DNA of 64,000 nucleotides from Taenia hydatigena. Its lineage: Eukaryota; Platyhelminthes; Cestoda; Cyclophyllidea; Taeniidae. The stretch lies in contig JADWOT020000009.1 of NCBI GenBank assembly GCA_036345935.2, forward strand, positions 10,383,899-10,447,898. Reading direction: 5' to 3'. The notes below the pieces were generated by a model, which saw only the letters and a list, made by a program, of their open reading frames with translations, was not told the DNA's origin and did not search any database. Of this stretch, positions 23,329 to 34,072 are shown piece by piece (the first letter of the stretch is position 1; every line of letters starts with the position of its first letter). A program made the translations under genes and the position numbers.

Positions 23329-26300
23329 TGCCCATATTTTGGCGAACAGGCTAATTGCGACCAACTATCGACATCTAAGAGGGTATGTTCAATTTATTCA
23401 AATTTTAGTGTGAACAGTCGAAATCCGATCACAATCAACCCTCCCCCGTGGTTTACATTCGTTCCTTGCCCACAGACGTCGGTGAGAAAGAAGTTCTAAC
23501 TCTTGCCATTCCATTTGGTCTAGTTGAAAACGTTCTTATAACAAAGACTGGTCAGGTGAGTATTCTGTAGCATCATCGTGTCTCAATTTTTGCGCTCCAC
23601 GCGTGTCTTCTACTTCGGTTAGCTGTATTCTCCCAATGCTGTTCGAGCCACAATAACATTCCAAGCTAATTTCCATGTTTATCTCAGGCGATGCTTGAGT
23701 TCCAGCAACAGGAGAGTGCCACGAGCATGGTCACCTACTACGACCTTTACTCACCACCTGTAATTCGCGGTACGCAAGCTATCACCGTACAGTACTCCAA
23801 ACACCCACACCTCACAACCACTTCCAAACGTCCCCTACTCTCCGAAATTATCGAGAATGTAAATAGGGCACACCAGGCTCTTACTTGGTCGCCGTCTTCA
23901 CTCACTAGCAGTTCCAGAAAAGTTCTCTGGATGCAAGTCACAAATCCGTCAACCACCCCACTGGGATATGTTCCTTTTTACCAGGTCTGTGCACGCCTTG
24001 GTTCCTTTATTGTCTTCTTTTGCCTTTGTTAAAAGTGAGCTTAGTTTTTCTAAGGCAGAGTAGCGAAAAGGTCCTAAAGCCACCAATACTTCGTTCGGTC
24101 GTACTTGCCCCGTTGTTCGTTGAAAAGTTATTTTTGGTGTGGTATTTCCGCTAAAGTTTTCGAACTTGGTAGTTTGACGTCTCGTTATCATTTTAGGCAC
24201 TATTTAAGTTCGGTCAAATCCTTCGCATTGTCACTTTCAAAAGTGGCTCCTACCCACAAGCCTTTATTGAATTCGCTCAGGCAATTTCGACCGATGTGGC
24301 CAAGCACGTAAGTTGATCACACCTCTGCTTTTACCTTTCTTGCATGCTCTTCATCGGTTTACCTATTTTTGCTCGCCCCAGCAACTTGACGGTTGTCCAT
24401 TTGTCGCTGGAGGTATCTGCCGCACCAACTACTCGCATATGGAGAAACTAGATGTGCATCAAGAGAGCCAATACTGTCGTGACTTCACCAAAAATCCGCT
24501 CTTTTTGTCGCCAGAACTTCCTGATCATCAGCAGCAGCAAGGGGCAGGTCTGGCAGGAGCACAATCATGGATGTCTCCTCAGTGTACCTCTAGTTCTAGC
24601 AGTAATGCATTATCATCAGCTCATTCCGTCGCTAATGGCCTTCCTTCGGTGCAACAGTTGGCTTCCCTTGATGTTCAGACCCTCAGCGCTTTTGCTAATG
24701 AGGTAACTCAAGCATTGGGTAAGTCAAGCAATCGAAAAGCTATTTTTAGACATCAAAAGGTGGACGCGCCTGTTGGTTGCTTCCCAGTCGGATGATATAT
24801 GTTCATTTATCATCGTTTTTAACTTCAAGCATAATTTAAGGTTTATGTCGTTGGTAATGCACGCCGAAGTCATTTTGGTTCGATAGAACACCTAATTTGA
24901 GTCGCTGCACTGATGTCTTTTACGTATTCGCTCAAGTCATGAGGCCTACAAGGCCAATAGCCCACCGTCTAAGGTCGAAACTTCTAAACTTTATGGAATG
25001 GAATACTTTGCATACTAGAAGTGAATAAATGTAAGTACTCGCTTAAAAAGGGTGACCATATATGCGTACAAAAGGGTTCTACCACTTCTCCTTTAAGAAG
25101 AGTGCCTTCAACGTTTTCTTCTTGCGTAGATCTTGTCGAAATAGAACAGCTAGTTTGGCTATTTTTAGTAAAGAGTTATTACCACGAATAATTTCTCTCT
25201 ACATCGGTCTCCGCGTAGCTATTGCGGCCTCACGATTCCCCGAGCCACAAAGTCAGCACTTGCAGACGCAGGCCAGCAGTATTCGACAATTGATCCCACT
25301 GGTCCACATCGCCGCAAATGCTAACGGCACCGCAGGTGGCAAAGGTCTTGTCGACTTGACTGCCGGTGGCGGCAGTGCAGTTGTTGATCAGGCCGTCAAC
25401 ATGCCAACTGGATCACCGGTCCTTTTGGTCACCCAACTGAATGCTGACGTATGACATATAACTTGCCCGTTGAAATGCGTATATGAGTGTTGTTGGCGCA
25501 GGGCTCATTTGATAACAGCCCACCTAACAGTGGAAGAGCATAATTTCGTAACTCTTTCGATGCGGTAGTTGATAATTGTTGGGATGATTTCCTATGCCTC
25601 CAACAAGCTAACACGCTTTGTTTTACCGCCTCTCCTCCCCCTCCTGCTCCTCTCTACCGTCTCTACCTTCAACCTCTTGCCATATCTGGCTGGATCTCTG
25701 AACTTCTACTACCTCTTCTTCTCTCACACCTTCTCTCATCCCCCTTCTCTACTTCTAATGGGGACTTCGCAAACAATGATCTCCATGCGGAAATAACAGG
25801 AGATCACGCTGGACATCCTCTTCACTCTGTTCGGTAGTGTTTCCACCTCGATCACCTCTCTCATGCTGTCTAAACCACTTCTCCCCTAGGCCTTTTTGTT
25901 CTCTCTACTAACGCATTTAATGAGTAATCTGTGTTTTGCATGGCCTCAAGCGAGCTATAAGGAATTGGAAACTATGTTGAATTGTGAATTTTTTCGCTTT
26001 TTATTCATGTGGCAACTCGTGGAATTGCGGATTTCTCTAAAGCCAATGGGCTTTTTATTTCATCTAGTTTAATGTAATGTCATAGCAATGAATGCCTCCC
26101 TTTTCAGGCGTATACGGGGATGTACAGCGTGTGAAAATTCTTTACAACAAGAAGGACTCTGCTCTGATCCAATTTTCCGATGCAAATCAAGCGAATCTGG
26201 GTAATTTGAAGTAACACCAGTCTGGCGTATTATCGAGGTCTCATATATGAACTTAACGAAACTTGTAACTAATTTTTCTTGGCAAAGCTAATTGTATTCG

Positions 26301-27903
26301 TTCTTTGCTTCTATCTATTAATTTCAATGACCAGAGCTGATAACGGTGGGTAGATATTTGTAGTTGCTAACATTGTTGTTTCATCTAGCTCTTCAGTATC
26401 TGAACGGCATTCCGCTATTGGGTAGAACCCTGCGCTGCCAGCCTTCCAGACACCTTAGCGTGACGCCGGCAGGTGAGTTGGAGGCAGAACTGACCCGCGA
26501 CTACACTGGCAGCCGTCTTCATCGCTTCCGTTCTGTAAACTCACGCAACTTTTACAATATCTGTGCACCCAACACCGTCCTCCATGTCTCCGGTCTGCCC
26601 GAAGATGTTGGTGAGGCCGAGATTGCTGACGTCTTCCACAAGTTGTCTGGAGTTGCGCCCACCCTTGTGAAGTCCATGGAGTGAGTCCCCCTTCAGTCTT
26701 CAGTGTTCGATTTAGGAGTGTTGCCATTGATGTGGGCCAATTTAATGGTGACATGGTGAATGTTTTTCCTATCAGTGATGATTTCGTTATCCGGTGCGGA
26801 AGTGGAAGTGAAACATGTGCGCTTTCGTGTTGTTTTCGGTTCAACGGGGTATCTTTATGTTACCATCACACAGCGTACGAAAAATATTTTCCTAAGATAG
26901 GGTTTAGTTGTCATCATCGTTTGTTCGATCTTGCATTGCGTCTGAGGCTCTCCATGCTTTTAAATGGGTTTCGGTGTAATTCCATGGCTTCTCTTTGAAT
27001 ACAGCAGCTCTTGAGTTGTACCTTTCTTCGTTCTAAGTCATTATGGGAAGTTATTTCTGTTAAATTGAATCAAGTTAATGAATTTAATGCAAAATAGGAG
27101 GAAAGTAGGTCTGGATTAACCGTAACTTGTAACTTAGGTAGTGTAGAATGTTTTCCTTTGTTGCTATTTAATTGTTTCTATACATTATCCAAAATTCGCA
27201 TCAGTGCCTCATTCTCATCGATGTTTAACAATGAAGCTCTTGATTTGTCTTCATCGTTTTATTCCTCTTTGATCTACCATCCTCCAATACTTGTACTAGG
27301 TGGCTTCTTCCTTGCAGTCATAATGTTTGAAGGATTAACCGCTTAACTCCCGATTTTGGTAACGAACTCCCCTGGGCTCTACCCCCTTCTGAAAGCCTCA
27401 GGGCGCTACAAGGACAACTGTCAAATCTATTCAGGACTTGCAGAGACCCCTACAATACCCCAATCCAAAATTATCCTTTTTCCTGGGCTTCAAGTGCTGA
27501 AGCGGCTTTTAGTAAGGAGGTTATCCGAAAACTGAATCTCTCATCTAATATTTTGGGCACCTAACCACAACTTCCTCCTCTTAATCTTGAAAGTTTGATT
27601 TTTTTTTACTTAACATCGTGTATAGGCCTCATCACTGATCTAATCTTCCTTTCAGTCGTGATAAGAGGATGGCTCTGGTGGAGTATGCGACTCTTGCAGA
27701 TGCCGTGAACGCACTCATAGTACGTTTTCATTTCGGTTAACATGCACAAGCACTTGTTTCCCGTTACTTTTTTTCAAGACGATGGGTAATGCTTTACCTG
27801 TTTAACTTTTCAGAGAGTGGACACTTACCAAATGAGGCCCACTGCGAGAATCCGCGTAACTTTTAGCAAATCTCCGGTGAATCGAGACTCCTCCGGTTCA
27901 TGA
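23329..27903 (+). CDS. PTBP1: Polypyrimidine tract-binding protein (four RRMs), 5' end incomplete
   Basis: The product is a nuclear RNA-binding splicing regulator that binds UC-rich tracts. In-phase exons: 23329-23382 (tentative), 23409-23555, 23688-23984, 24197-24307, 24382-24718, 25219-25448, 25800-25833, 26108-26200, 26389-26680, 27656-27719, 27814-27903, encoding about 582 residues to the stop; human PTBP1 has 531-557. RRM1 begins [16 protein letters not shown] (residue about 32) and includes [18 protein letters not shown]2 runs from RKVLWMQV and includes [18 protein letters not shown], followed by the linker [11 protein letters not shown]3 includes [11 protein letters not shown] and [23 protein letters not shown]4 includes [18 protein letters not shown] and [10 protein letters not shown], ending [11 protein letters not shown]. 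These match PTBP1/2/3 closely. The start codon must lie in an upstream exon that I could not identify. Exon seven has only 34 nt. Confidence 0.93.
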
Positions 27904-28409
27904 ATTGCAATTTCAACCATCGTACTCCCTCCCTCTCTACGTCTGTGCGCACTTAATGGAGTGACCAGTATATGCTTTCTTTATGTTTCCTCCACGGGAC
28001 TGCAGGTGACTGGATCAAGTTATCTCTCGGCGACGAAGTTGGCACCGTCTATCACAAATTCGAAGAAAAATTAGCGAGAGTGAATGCGAGTAGGTTGTGG
28101 AGCATTACCGGGACGAGGATGGTCGTTGACTTCTAGCCTTTGGCGGGGGTAAAGGCTACACGTGTGGTTTTAGGATCATGTGGCAAAGATGGTGGGGTCT
28201 ATGGTCGGCTTTAAGGCTGACTAGAGAAGACTTGCCAGTTGCTGGGGACGCGCGCGTGGTGTGGGCGTGATGTGCGGTTAAATGTACCGCTAAGACAGCA
28301 TGAGGGGGAGTTAGAATCTTCTCATGATCTCTGAGGCGACTAATCACAGTTGCAGGACCCCGTACAGCTTTCACTTAAACAGAGCGTTATAGCGTTGATG
28401 ATTAGGTCT
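27904..28409. other. 3' flank of the PTBP gene
   Basis: No gene is recognised. The region should hold the PTBP 3' UTR. I saw no canonical AATAAA immediately after the stop codon. Confidence 0.45.
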
Positions 28410-28567
28410 TCTGAGTCAAGAGTTCGTTTGTTACAACTGTCGGTTTCCGTCACAGAGGTAGCCTCCGGGCCATGCCAGCAGCCCCATTCCCTCTGTCTAT
28501 TATATGGATATACTCTGCTCCAGCATTTTGCCTTCTTTTGTCTTCAAGGGTGTCCTTGTACGCTACA
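28410..28567 (+). repeat. LTR-like repeat, family A copy, 5' truncated or internally deleted
   Basis: The landmarks present are gtcggtttccgtcacagagg, cctccgggccatgccagcag, ccattccctctgtc, a TATA-like atggatatactctgc, then ttttgccttcttttg and an end gtacgctaca. Compared with 19337-19519 it lacks the tattgccttagctgcgtggg part. It lies about 400 bp upstream of eL32, in the same orientation. Confidence 0.65.
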
Positions 28568-28952
28568 AGGGGTGATGGATATAAGGGTATTATTAGAGCG
28601 CCGCATGCGTTTCTCTTATTCAACCACAGCAATCCAAAAGCTTTGATTGAAATCGGTAGTTACTACAATTCAGTTTATTGTACTCACTATTTGAGAACTC
28701 GCCTTTATACCTTATGTAATTTATTAATTGTATATAAATGCAAAATGGAAATTGACAAGTTTTAAAATTTTAGGTCTCTATTAGGAGCAAATTTTTGCTA
28801 CAGAATTCATAAAAAGCTGTCTATCTCTTATTAAACACCACTGTAAAGTGTTTAAGTACTCAGTGGCGCGCACCTTTCGTGGCTCTTCATGTGAGTTCTG
28901 GTCGACGGTTAGGTTTATGTCCTTTTTTCCGTGAATTTGGGTAAAGCTCTGA

Positions 28953-28967
28953 CTTTTTCCCCTGTAG
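28953..28967 (+). promoter_or_regulatory. Splice acceptor one base before the eL32 start codon
   Basis: The tract tttttcccctgtag ends at 28967, and the ATG is at 28969. This could be the acceptor of a 5' UTR intron (a possible donor gtgagttc lies near 28890) or a spliced-leader addition site, as known in flatworms. The sequence alone cannot tell the two apart. Confidence 0.55.
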
Positions 28968-28968
28968 A

Positions 28969-29405
28969 ATGGCGCTTAAACCGTTGCCTCATCCAAAGAT
29001 AGTGAAGAAGCACCCCAAAAAGTGGCACAGACACCAGAGCGATCGCTATGCTCGTCTTAAGATTAATTGGCGCAAGCCGAAGGGTATTGACAACAGAGTT
29101 CGTCGGCGATTTAAGGGTCAGATTCGCATGCCGAAAATTGGCTATCGGACGGCGAAACGCGTTAGGCACATTCACCCGGATGGATTTAAGCACGTTTTGA
29201 TCAACAACGTGAAAGTATATCTCGACATTTTTAATCATGCTCTTAGGAACTGGAAGTATTAATGATGCAACATCGCACTCATGCAGGCGTTATTTCCAGG
29301 ACAGTTTCGAGGAAAAATCGTGTCAAAATTGTGGAACGTGCAAAGGAACTGAATATTCGCATTGTTAATCCCAATGCCAAGATAAGGCTTACGGAGAATG
29401 AGTAA
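28969..29405 (+). CDS. RPL32: Cytosolic 60S ribosomal protein eL32
   Basis: The product is a structural protein of the cytosolic large ribosomal subunit. The two exons are 28969-29214 and 29247-29405, giving 134 residues, the normal eL32 length (about 135). Highly conserved stretches are [52 protein letters not shown] and, in exon two, [18 protein letters not shown] followed by NPNAKIR and the conserved end ENE. The 32-nt intron removes gtatat...tcttag and restores NVKELEVLM, as in other eL32 proteins. A splice-acceptor-like tttttcccctgtag ends one base before the ATG, so the transcript is probably spliced, cis or trans, immediately upstream of the start. Confidence 0.97.
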
Positions 29406-29411
29406 TTGTAA

Positions 29412-29417
29412 AATAAA
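29412..29417 (+). terminator. Polyadenylation signal of eL32
   Basis: AATAAA starts seven bases after the eL32 stop codon. This very compact 3' end is plausible for a ribosomal protein gene. Confidence 0.7.
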
Positions 29418-29918
29418 TGGTCGGTTCGGATATATACTTATCAAATCTTCTCAATTGGAGTAAATGGACCTCCCTTAGTGCTTTATATGCCTTACCAGGG
29501 TGGGGCGTCTGTCTCATTTACCAGTATTTATATGCCTTCCCAAAAATAGCGTGGGTTGCTGCGCCTCTCCCCCTCGTGAACCATCCATCTCCTCAGACAG
29601 GGTAGTTTGGCTTGGCATTTGTGCTTATCCCGGCTTAGACGGCATATTCGTCAGCCTTTCAACGCTTGTAGGTTCCGCGTACTGCTCTTCCCGAACACTC
29701 CTAAGTTTCATTTCCTTTTGTATAACCGACATTCAATGTCAAAGGGATGCAGTAGTTTATGAGGACTTGCTCTTATGAGCGGTGCTCGACCACGTAGCTT
29801 GTATCGCGTTACAGGGGTCTTAGGGCGCTTGCTTGCTCTTTACTGGCCACTTGGCGGCACAGCTTGGCAGTCTTGAGGGAAAGATCGGTCGACGAGGTGG
29901 TGGGTGCGGGTACGGTGC
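29418..29918. other. Spacer between convergent eL32 and PPP1R8 genes
   Basis: No gene is recognised. The two genes point towards each other, so the spacer is expected to contain only their 3' flanks. Small frames here are not supported. Confidence 0.5.
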
Positions 29919-29924
29919 TTTATT
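29919..29924 (-). terminator. Polyadenylation signal of PPP1R8 (minus strand)
   Basis: TTTATT on the plus strand reads AATAAA on the minus strand, about 50 nt past the PPP1R8 stop codon. The position and orientation fit its 3' processing signal. Confidence 0.65.
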
Positions 29925-29975
29925 TTCCCATTAAAACAGTAATGTACAAAGAAAAGCTAAAGTGGAAGGGCACTG

Positions 29976-31464
29976 TCATGCAACCGAGGGACCCACAAGG
30001 AACCCTGGTCGCTTACCGGGCCACGCCTCCTTGGCGTACTTTTTCTTCTTTGGCGCCGCGTTCTCGGCCTCCTCACCCACGGAGGAAATAGCGGCAGGGC
30101 GTTTGCCACCGGCGGCACCCTCCTCCTTGGGTCCTGGAAGTGGTCCACCGAAGATGTCCTCTGCTGAAAGGCGCGCTGTCGGTAGTCGGTGAACCAAGGG
30201 TGTGGTTTGTGGTTCCACCGAATCGATTTCGGGCGCCAGATTCGGCATCGGTAAACCCAGTTTTGCAGCCAGAGTAAAGCTGGGGTTGCTCACCGTGGCT
30301 GCTAGTCGAGTCGACTGATTTGCAGCTGTCTCAGCGCTGGAAGACGTGGACGATGTTGGATTAAGCCGAGGTGCAGCAATACCAATGTCTGCTCCTTCGT
30401 GCTTATCCACGCTCTGGGCAGATAAGGAATACACTCGCAAAAAATGTGGTTAAACGCACCTCAAGCAAGCACGAACTAGACTTGCCTTGTTGGGAATGAA
30501 AGTTTCTTGGACGAGATTCCGAAAGCGACCAATAGATGGGTCCACGTCCTCAGGATTGATCACCTCTTCGATATCACTGAAGTGGACACTGAGCCGCTGA
30601 TTGAGTGAGTTCCGCCGGCCTCTTTGTACGGCCGACACGGTAGGCGGCTGCATATCACTCACAGCGATTCGACGATTATGAGCTGTGTTAAACTGAGTCA
30701 AATTGTCCAGTTCAACCTCGCTCTGTGGCAGCTTGTTAGCGTTGCCGGTGGCATCTGCAGCCTCCTTTATCAACCTATCTGCCTCAGCCGTGGAAGAGTT
30801 TATGATTGGGTTGGGGCGTTCGCGAATTATGTAGACCCGCGTAGAAGCCCCAAAATGAATTTCGGAGTCAATGGGAACCTGAAAAAGGGGCGTTTCACAC
30901 ATTTTCGCAAAAATAAGCACCTATATTTATAGAATGCGGCTAACCTGTTGTGGCCGTTCGGGTTCGAGTTTGATTCGACCAATAAAAGTCCCATGCACAC
31001 TTCCAAGATCAATGAGAAACGCACGATTAAGATTCTTATGCCAGACCAAAGCTGCATGAATACGGGAACAAGACTGGTGGTCGATGGCGAAGTCACAGAG
31101 CTGACGATTGCGTCCGAAGAAGTAGCATGATTTGTCGTCCATCATCAATTTCTACAATACGAAGTCAGAGGTGTAAATATTAATGCATTTACTCTCACAT
31201 AATACGCCAGATAATAAAACTGTTACATTAGAGTCAATTGGGATTCCCAATGGGTTATCGCTACACAATTAAGCAATAGGACAATTAAAAGTCGATAAGC
31301 AAGAGAGCCATTACCTGAATGAGCTTGCCATCCTTCATGACATCCAGATGCACACCTGGCGGTGGTTTGGCAGCCCTAAAAATACACCTCTAAATCCTAA
31401 AAATAGGTTACCAAGATGGGATCTTGAAGTTATTGACAAGTGGCTCGCCAGAGACGCCACCCAT
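29976..31464 (-). CDS. PPP1R8: Nuclear inhibitor of protein phosphatase 1 (NIPP1), FHA-domain protein
   Basis: This PP1 regulatory subunit acts in the nucleus in pre-mRNA splicing and chromatin silencing. The minus-strand exons in transcript order are 31464-31412, 31375-31315, 31151-30945, 30878-30460 and 30411-29976, all in phase, giving about 391 residues (human 351). The start MGGVSGEP leads into AAKPPPGVHLDVMKDGKLIQ, which matches the conserved N-terminus. The FHA domain (residues about 46-120) has FGRN, SRIHAAL, FLIDLGSVHGTFI and FGASTR. The central part has ELDNLTQFNTAHNRRI and INPEDVDPSIGRFRN. The C-terminus ends with KKKKYAKEAWPGKRPG, nearly identical to animals. The PP1-docking site, RVTF in human, reads SVHF here. 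The introns are 36, 163, 66 and 48 nt. Confidence 0.96.
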
Positions 31465-32062
31465 TTCCAAAATGAGTTCAACCGCTTGTAAAACTAGTGA
31501 TAATATAACACAAGATATGCACGTGAGGTAGAAATTTAGCCGATAATGTGGAAAGAAAACACGTAGAGCTTCCAAGGGAGTACCGAATACCGGTACACAA
31601 CTTGAAAACCGCCTCCTCGCAGTTGAGTATTAGAACAATCATACTTTAAAATTACAAGCCTTCATTGTACTTAAGCTATTCTATTTGGTTTTAGCTATAG
31701 ATAAATTTACCAATGCGTTTGGAAGAAAAGGCTAGTGCATTATTTCTGGTTTAGTTTAGATAAATGACTAAAATTTCACGTTTTCAAATCCGACTATTAA
31801 ATGTTAACCGGATTTGGCCTTTGATTACGTGACAATTTCCTTGCAAATTGAAGCTAATGTTCTGTTTTTTTGATGAACTAAGCAAGACGGTTCTTTGTAC
31901 CGATGCTTTAGTCTTCAAAGGGGTTCTCCTAATCTTTAGTTGCCATGCCAGTGTAGTTTGACGCGTTTCGTGTTTGCATTTTAGCCTTTTTAGAAGAGGC
32001 CTTTGCACTCTAGCTATTGTGTAGCTGGCTTTTTAGCTACGCTGGCAGACCCGTATCATTCG
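31465..32062. other. 5' flank of PPP1R8
   Basis: No recognised gene is present. It should contain the PPP1R8 promoter on the minus strand, but no clear core element was assigned. Confidence 0.45.
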
Positions 32063-32245
32063 TGTGAGGTCCAAGCCTTACTTGAAAGCAAAAGATGGTA
32101 TAATACTAGGGCAGAATGTACATATCCAGCAGGCAGAAGGAATGGAGCTGTTGGCATGGCCCAAGGACAGCACACCCGGCTAAGTCAATGTGTTCACTCA
32201 CGTGACCTCAAACGAAACCGGCATCCAATCAAACGAAGTACTACA
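32063..32245 (-). repeat. LTR-like repeat, family A, minus strand, full length
   Basis: It spans 183 bp, the same length as the intact copy at 19337-19519. On the plus strand it starts tgtgaggtcc, contains gaaagcaaaagatgg, agggcagaatgtacatat, ctgttggcatggccca and gaaaccggcatcc, and ends aagtactaca. No exact target duplication is visible. Confidence 0.75.
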
Positions 32246-33198
32246 CCTTCGGTATGGCGATGATGAACGCTCGTCATGTCCAAGTGTAAAGAATTTTTCT
32301 CCCTTTAGAGAAGTCCCGAGCGCCATAGTGATGGCAGCAGAATTAAATCTTATTGTAAATAATATTTACTTCGATTTCTGCTGCCGCATTGCAAGCCTTA
32401 GTTGTTCACAGTGTAGGAATTCATTGAAGACCCTGAACAAAAGAGCTACCCGTTCTAGTATTCCGCAAGAAATTAATTAGCAGTGGAAGCCACACTAATT
32501 TTCATAATAATCCAAAAAAGTACAACTGCCTAGTTTTTCTTAAATACCTACACAAAGATACCGACAAGGCGAGTAGGTGTAAAACCCAATCTCGTCTAAA
32601 TATGGACACGCGTGGTTGTTAGTCGAATTCTCTATTGCCCTGGCCAGTTCTCAAATCAAACGAAACTTATCATTTAGCCAAATTTTCAAGAAAAATTAGT
32701 GATCCCATGGTCAGTTATGGTTTCAGCTGCACGGAATTATGATGACTGTAACAAATGCTTCTTGGGTTTTCCTTTAGCGCTGAATAGACTGTGGCAGCTG
32801 ACGCAAAGTGTTGAGCGAAAGTACACCAAAGATGGCGCTAAAAACAAACAGAGAGGCTCTGAATCAAGATTGTTGTCCGTTTGCGTAATGCATTGTTTGC
32901 TTTCCGCTGGTTTTGATTACGGTTACATATCGTTCTTGCTGACGGCTAAATGTAAATGTGAAATTCTGCTCATAAATTATGTATTCATTTGTTTCGGTCC
33001 CTTTTTAATGGTTGAATATGTATATTAATCCTGCTTATGCGTTATGCTTTCATTTGTCTTCGTATAAGTCTAGGAGCACTACAGTTTGACATTCAGTCAT
33101 GGTGAAGGGACATTGTGTGCCTTGGCTATTGAACCTTTTCCCGGTTAGCTGTCCTTTAAGCAATGTCGGCAGCTTCAATCCATTTCGTGTGCTATGAA
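32246..33198. other. Intergenic DNA between LTR copies
   Basis: No recognised features. One frame of about 109 codons (32699-33028, +) lacks any known motif. Confidence 0.45.
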
Positions 33199-33389
33199 TG
33201 TAGGCTGCAATACTTTGCTTGTTTAAACTACCGATTTTGGTTGGGGTCACAGAGGTGACCATATTGCCTTAGCTGCGTGGGCTGGCCTCCGGGCCATGCC
33301 AGCAGCTCACTTCGCTCTGCCTGTTAAACATATACATTCTGCTCGAGTATCTGCCTTCCTTTGCCTCAAGAAGGCCTTGAGACGCTACA
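33199..33389 (+). repeat. LTR-like repeat, family A, near full length
   Basis: This copy of about 191 bp starts tgtaggctgcaatacttt and ends gagacgctaca, so it keeps the TGTAG...CTACA ends. The internal landmarks include accgattttggttggggtca, ccttagctgcgtgggctggc and gggccatgccagcagctc. It lies about 550 bp upstream of the USP24-type start codon, in the same orientation. Confidence 0.75.
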
Positions 33390-33934
33390 TATATGTCCTT
33401 TTTGTCTCAAAAAATTCTAAGTGCGCTACAAAAATATAGCAAATGCTTGAATCCCGGTTTCAGCAGAGGGCCAATTTGGGACTCTACCACTGTGCCTTTT
33501 TCGGCGAGTATGGTTCTAGGCAGTGTTAGTAGGTTCAAGTCCTCTCGTATGAAAAATACATGCAAATCGCTTAAATATGATGTCCCGAATGCCTTTAGGT
33601 AAGCTCCAGGAAGCGTCATTGTCTTGAGCGTTTGTCCGACTATGCAATTAATTTTAAAACACTGTTTTTGAAACAAGTCTCTGCACTGCAGTGTATATTA
33701 TACTTGAATTAAATGTTTAGAGGCAAACGGGTTTTGGAGACGAGTCTTATAACAAAACCGACTGCAAGATTTCAAACTTATTGTGTTTTCCTTGCATAGC
33801 CTTAATAACTGCTTTGTAAACTTGGTTTAATAATTTTAGGGAATATGCATGTATTTTGCAAATATGTTCTTTGATTGTTTTGTTGCTTGATTTACATATT
33901 TCGTCATACGTCCTTAGCATAGCGGCTCATAAGC
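33390..33934. other. 5' flank of the USP24-type gene
   Basis: A possible donor (cctttag|gtaagc) lies at 33600 and a possible acceptor (ccttagcatag) at 33923, twelve bases before the start codon. A 5' noncoding exon is therefore possible. Nothing else is recognised. Confidence 0.4.
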
Positions 33935-34072
33935 ATGTCTGGGGAGGTTGATGAGTATGCTTCGAATGTACGAAAGTTGCAACTTATGGGCTTTGGAAAT
34001 GATTTGCAGATAAAGGAGGCCTTGTCGTCTTGTGAAAACGATATTGATTCTGCAATCACCTTTCTCGTCAAT
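33935..34072 (+). other. USP24: USP24 exon 1: UBA domain
   Basis: The exon encodes residues 1-46 with the ubiquitin-associated fold. The signature loop MGF is in LQLMGFGNDLQIKEAL, followed by the second and third helices, ending DSAITFLVN. Human USP24 also starts with a UBA (LLCMGF...). The UBA likely binds ubiquitin chains. Confidence 0.9.

Noticed and set aside
30624..30932. 102-codon plus-strand frame
   Set aside because: It is the complementary shadow of the PPP1R8 exon 30460-30878.
18859..33389. Repeats considered as SINEs
   Set aside because: No RNA polymerase III A/B box pair or A-rich tail was seen. TGTAG...CTACA ends and a 5-bp target duplication fit LTRs better.
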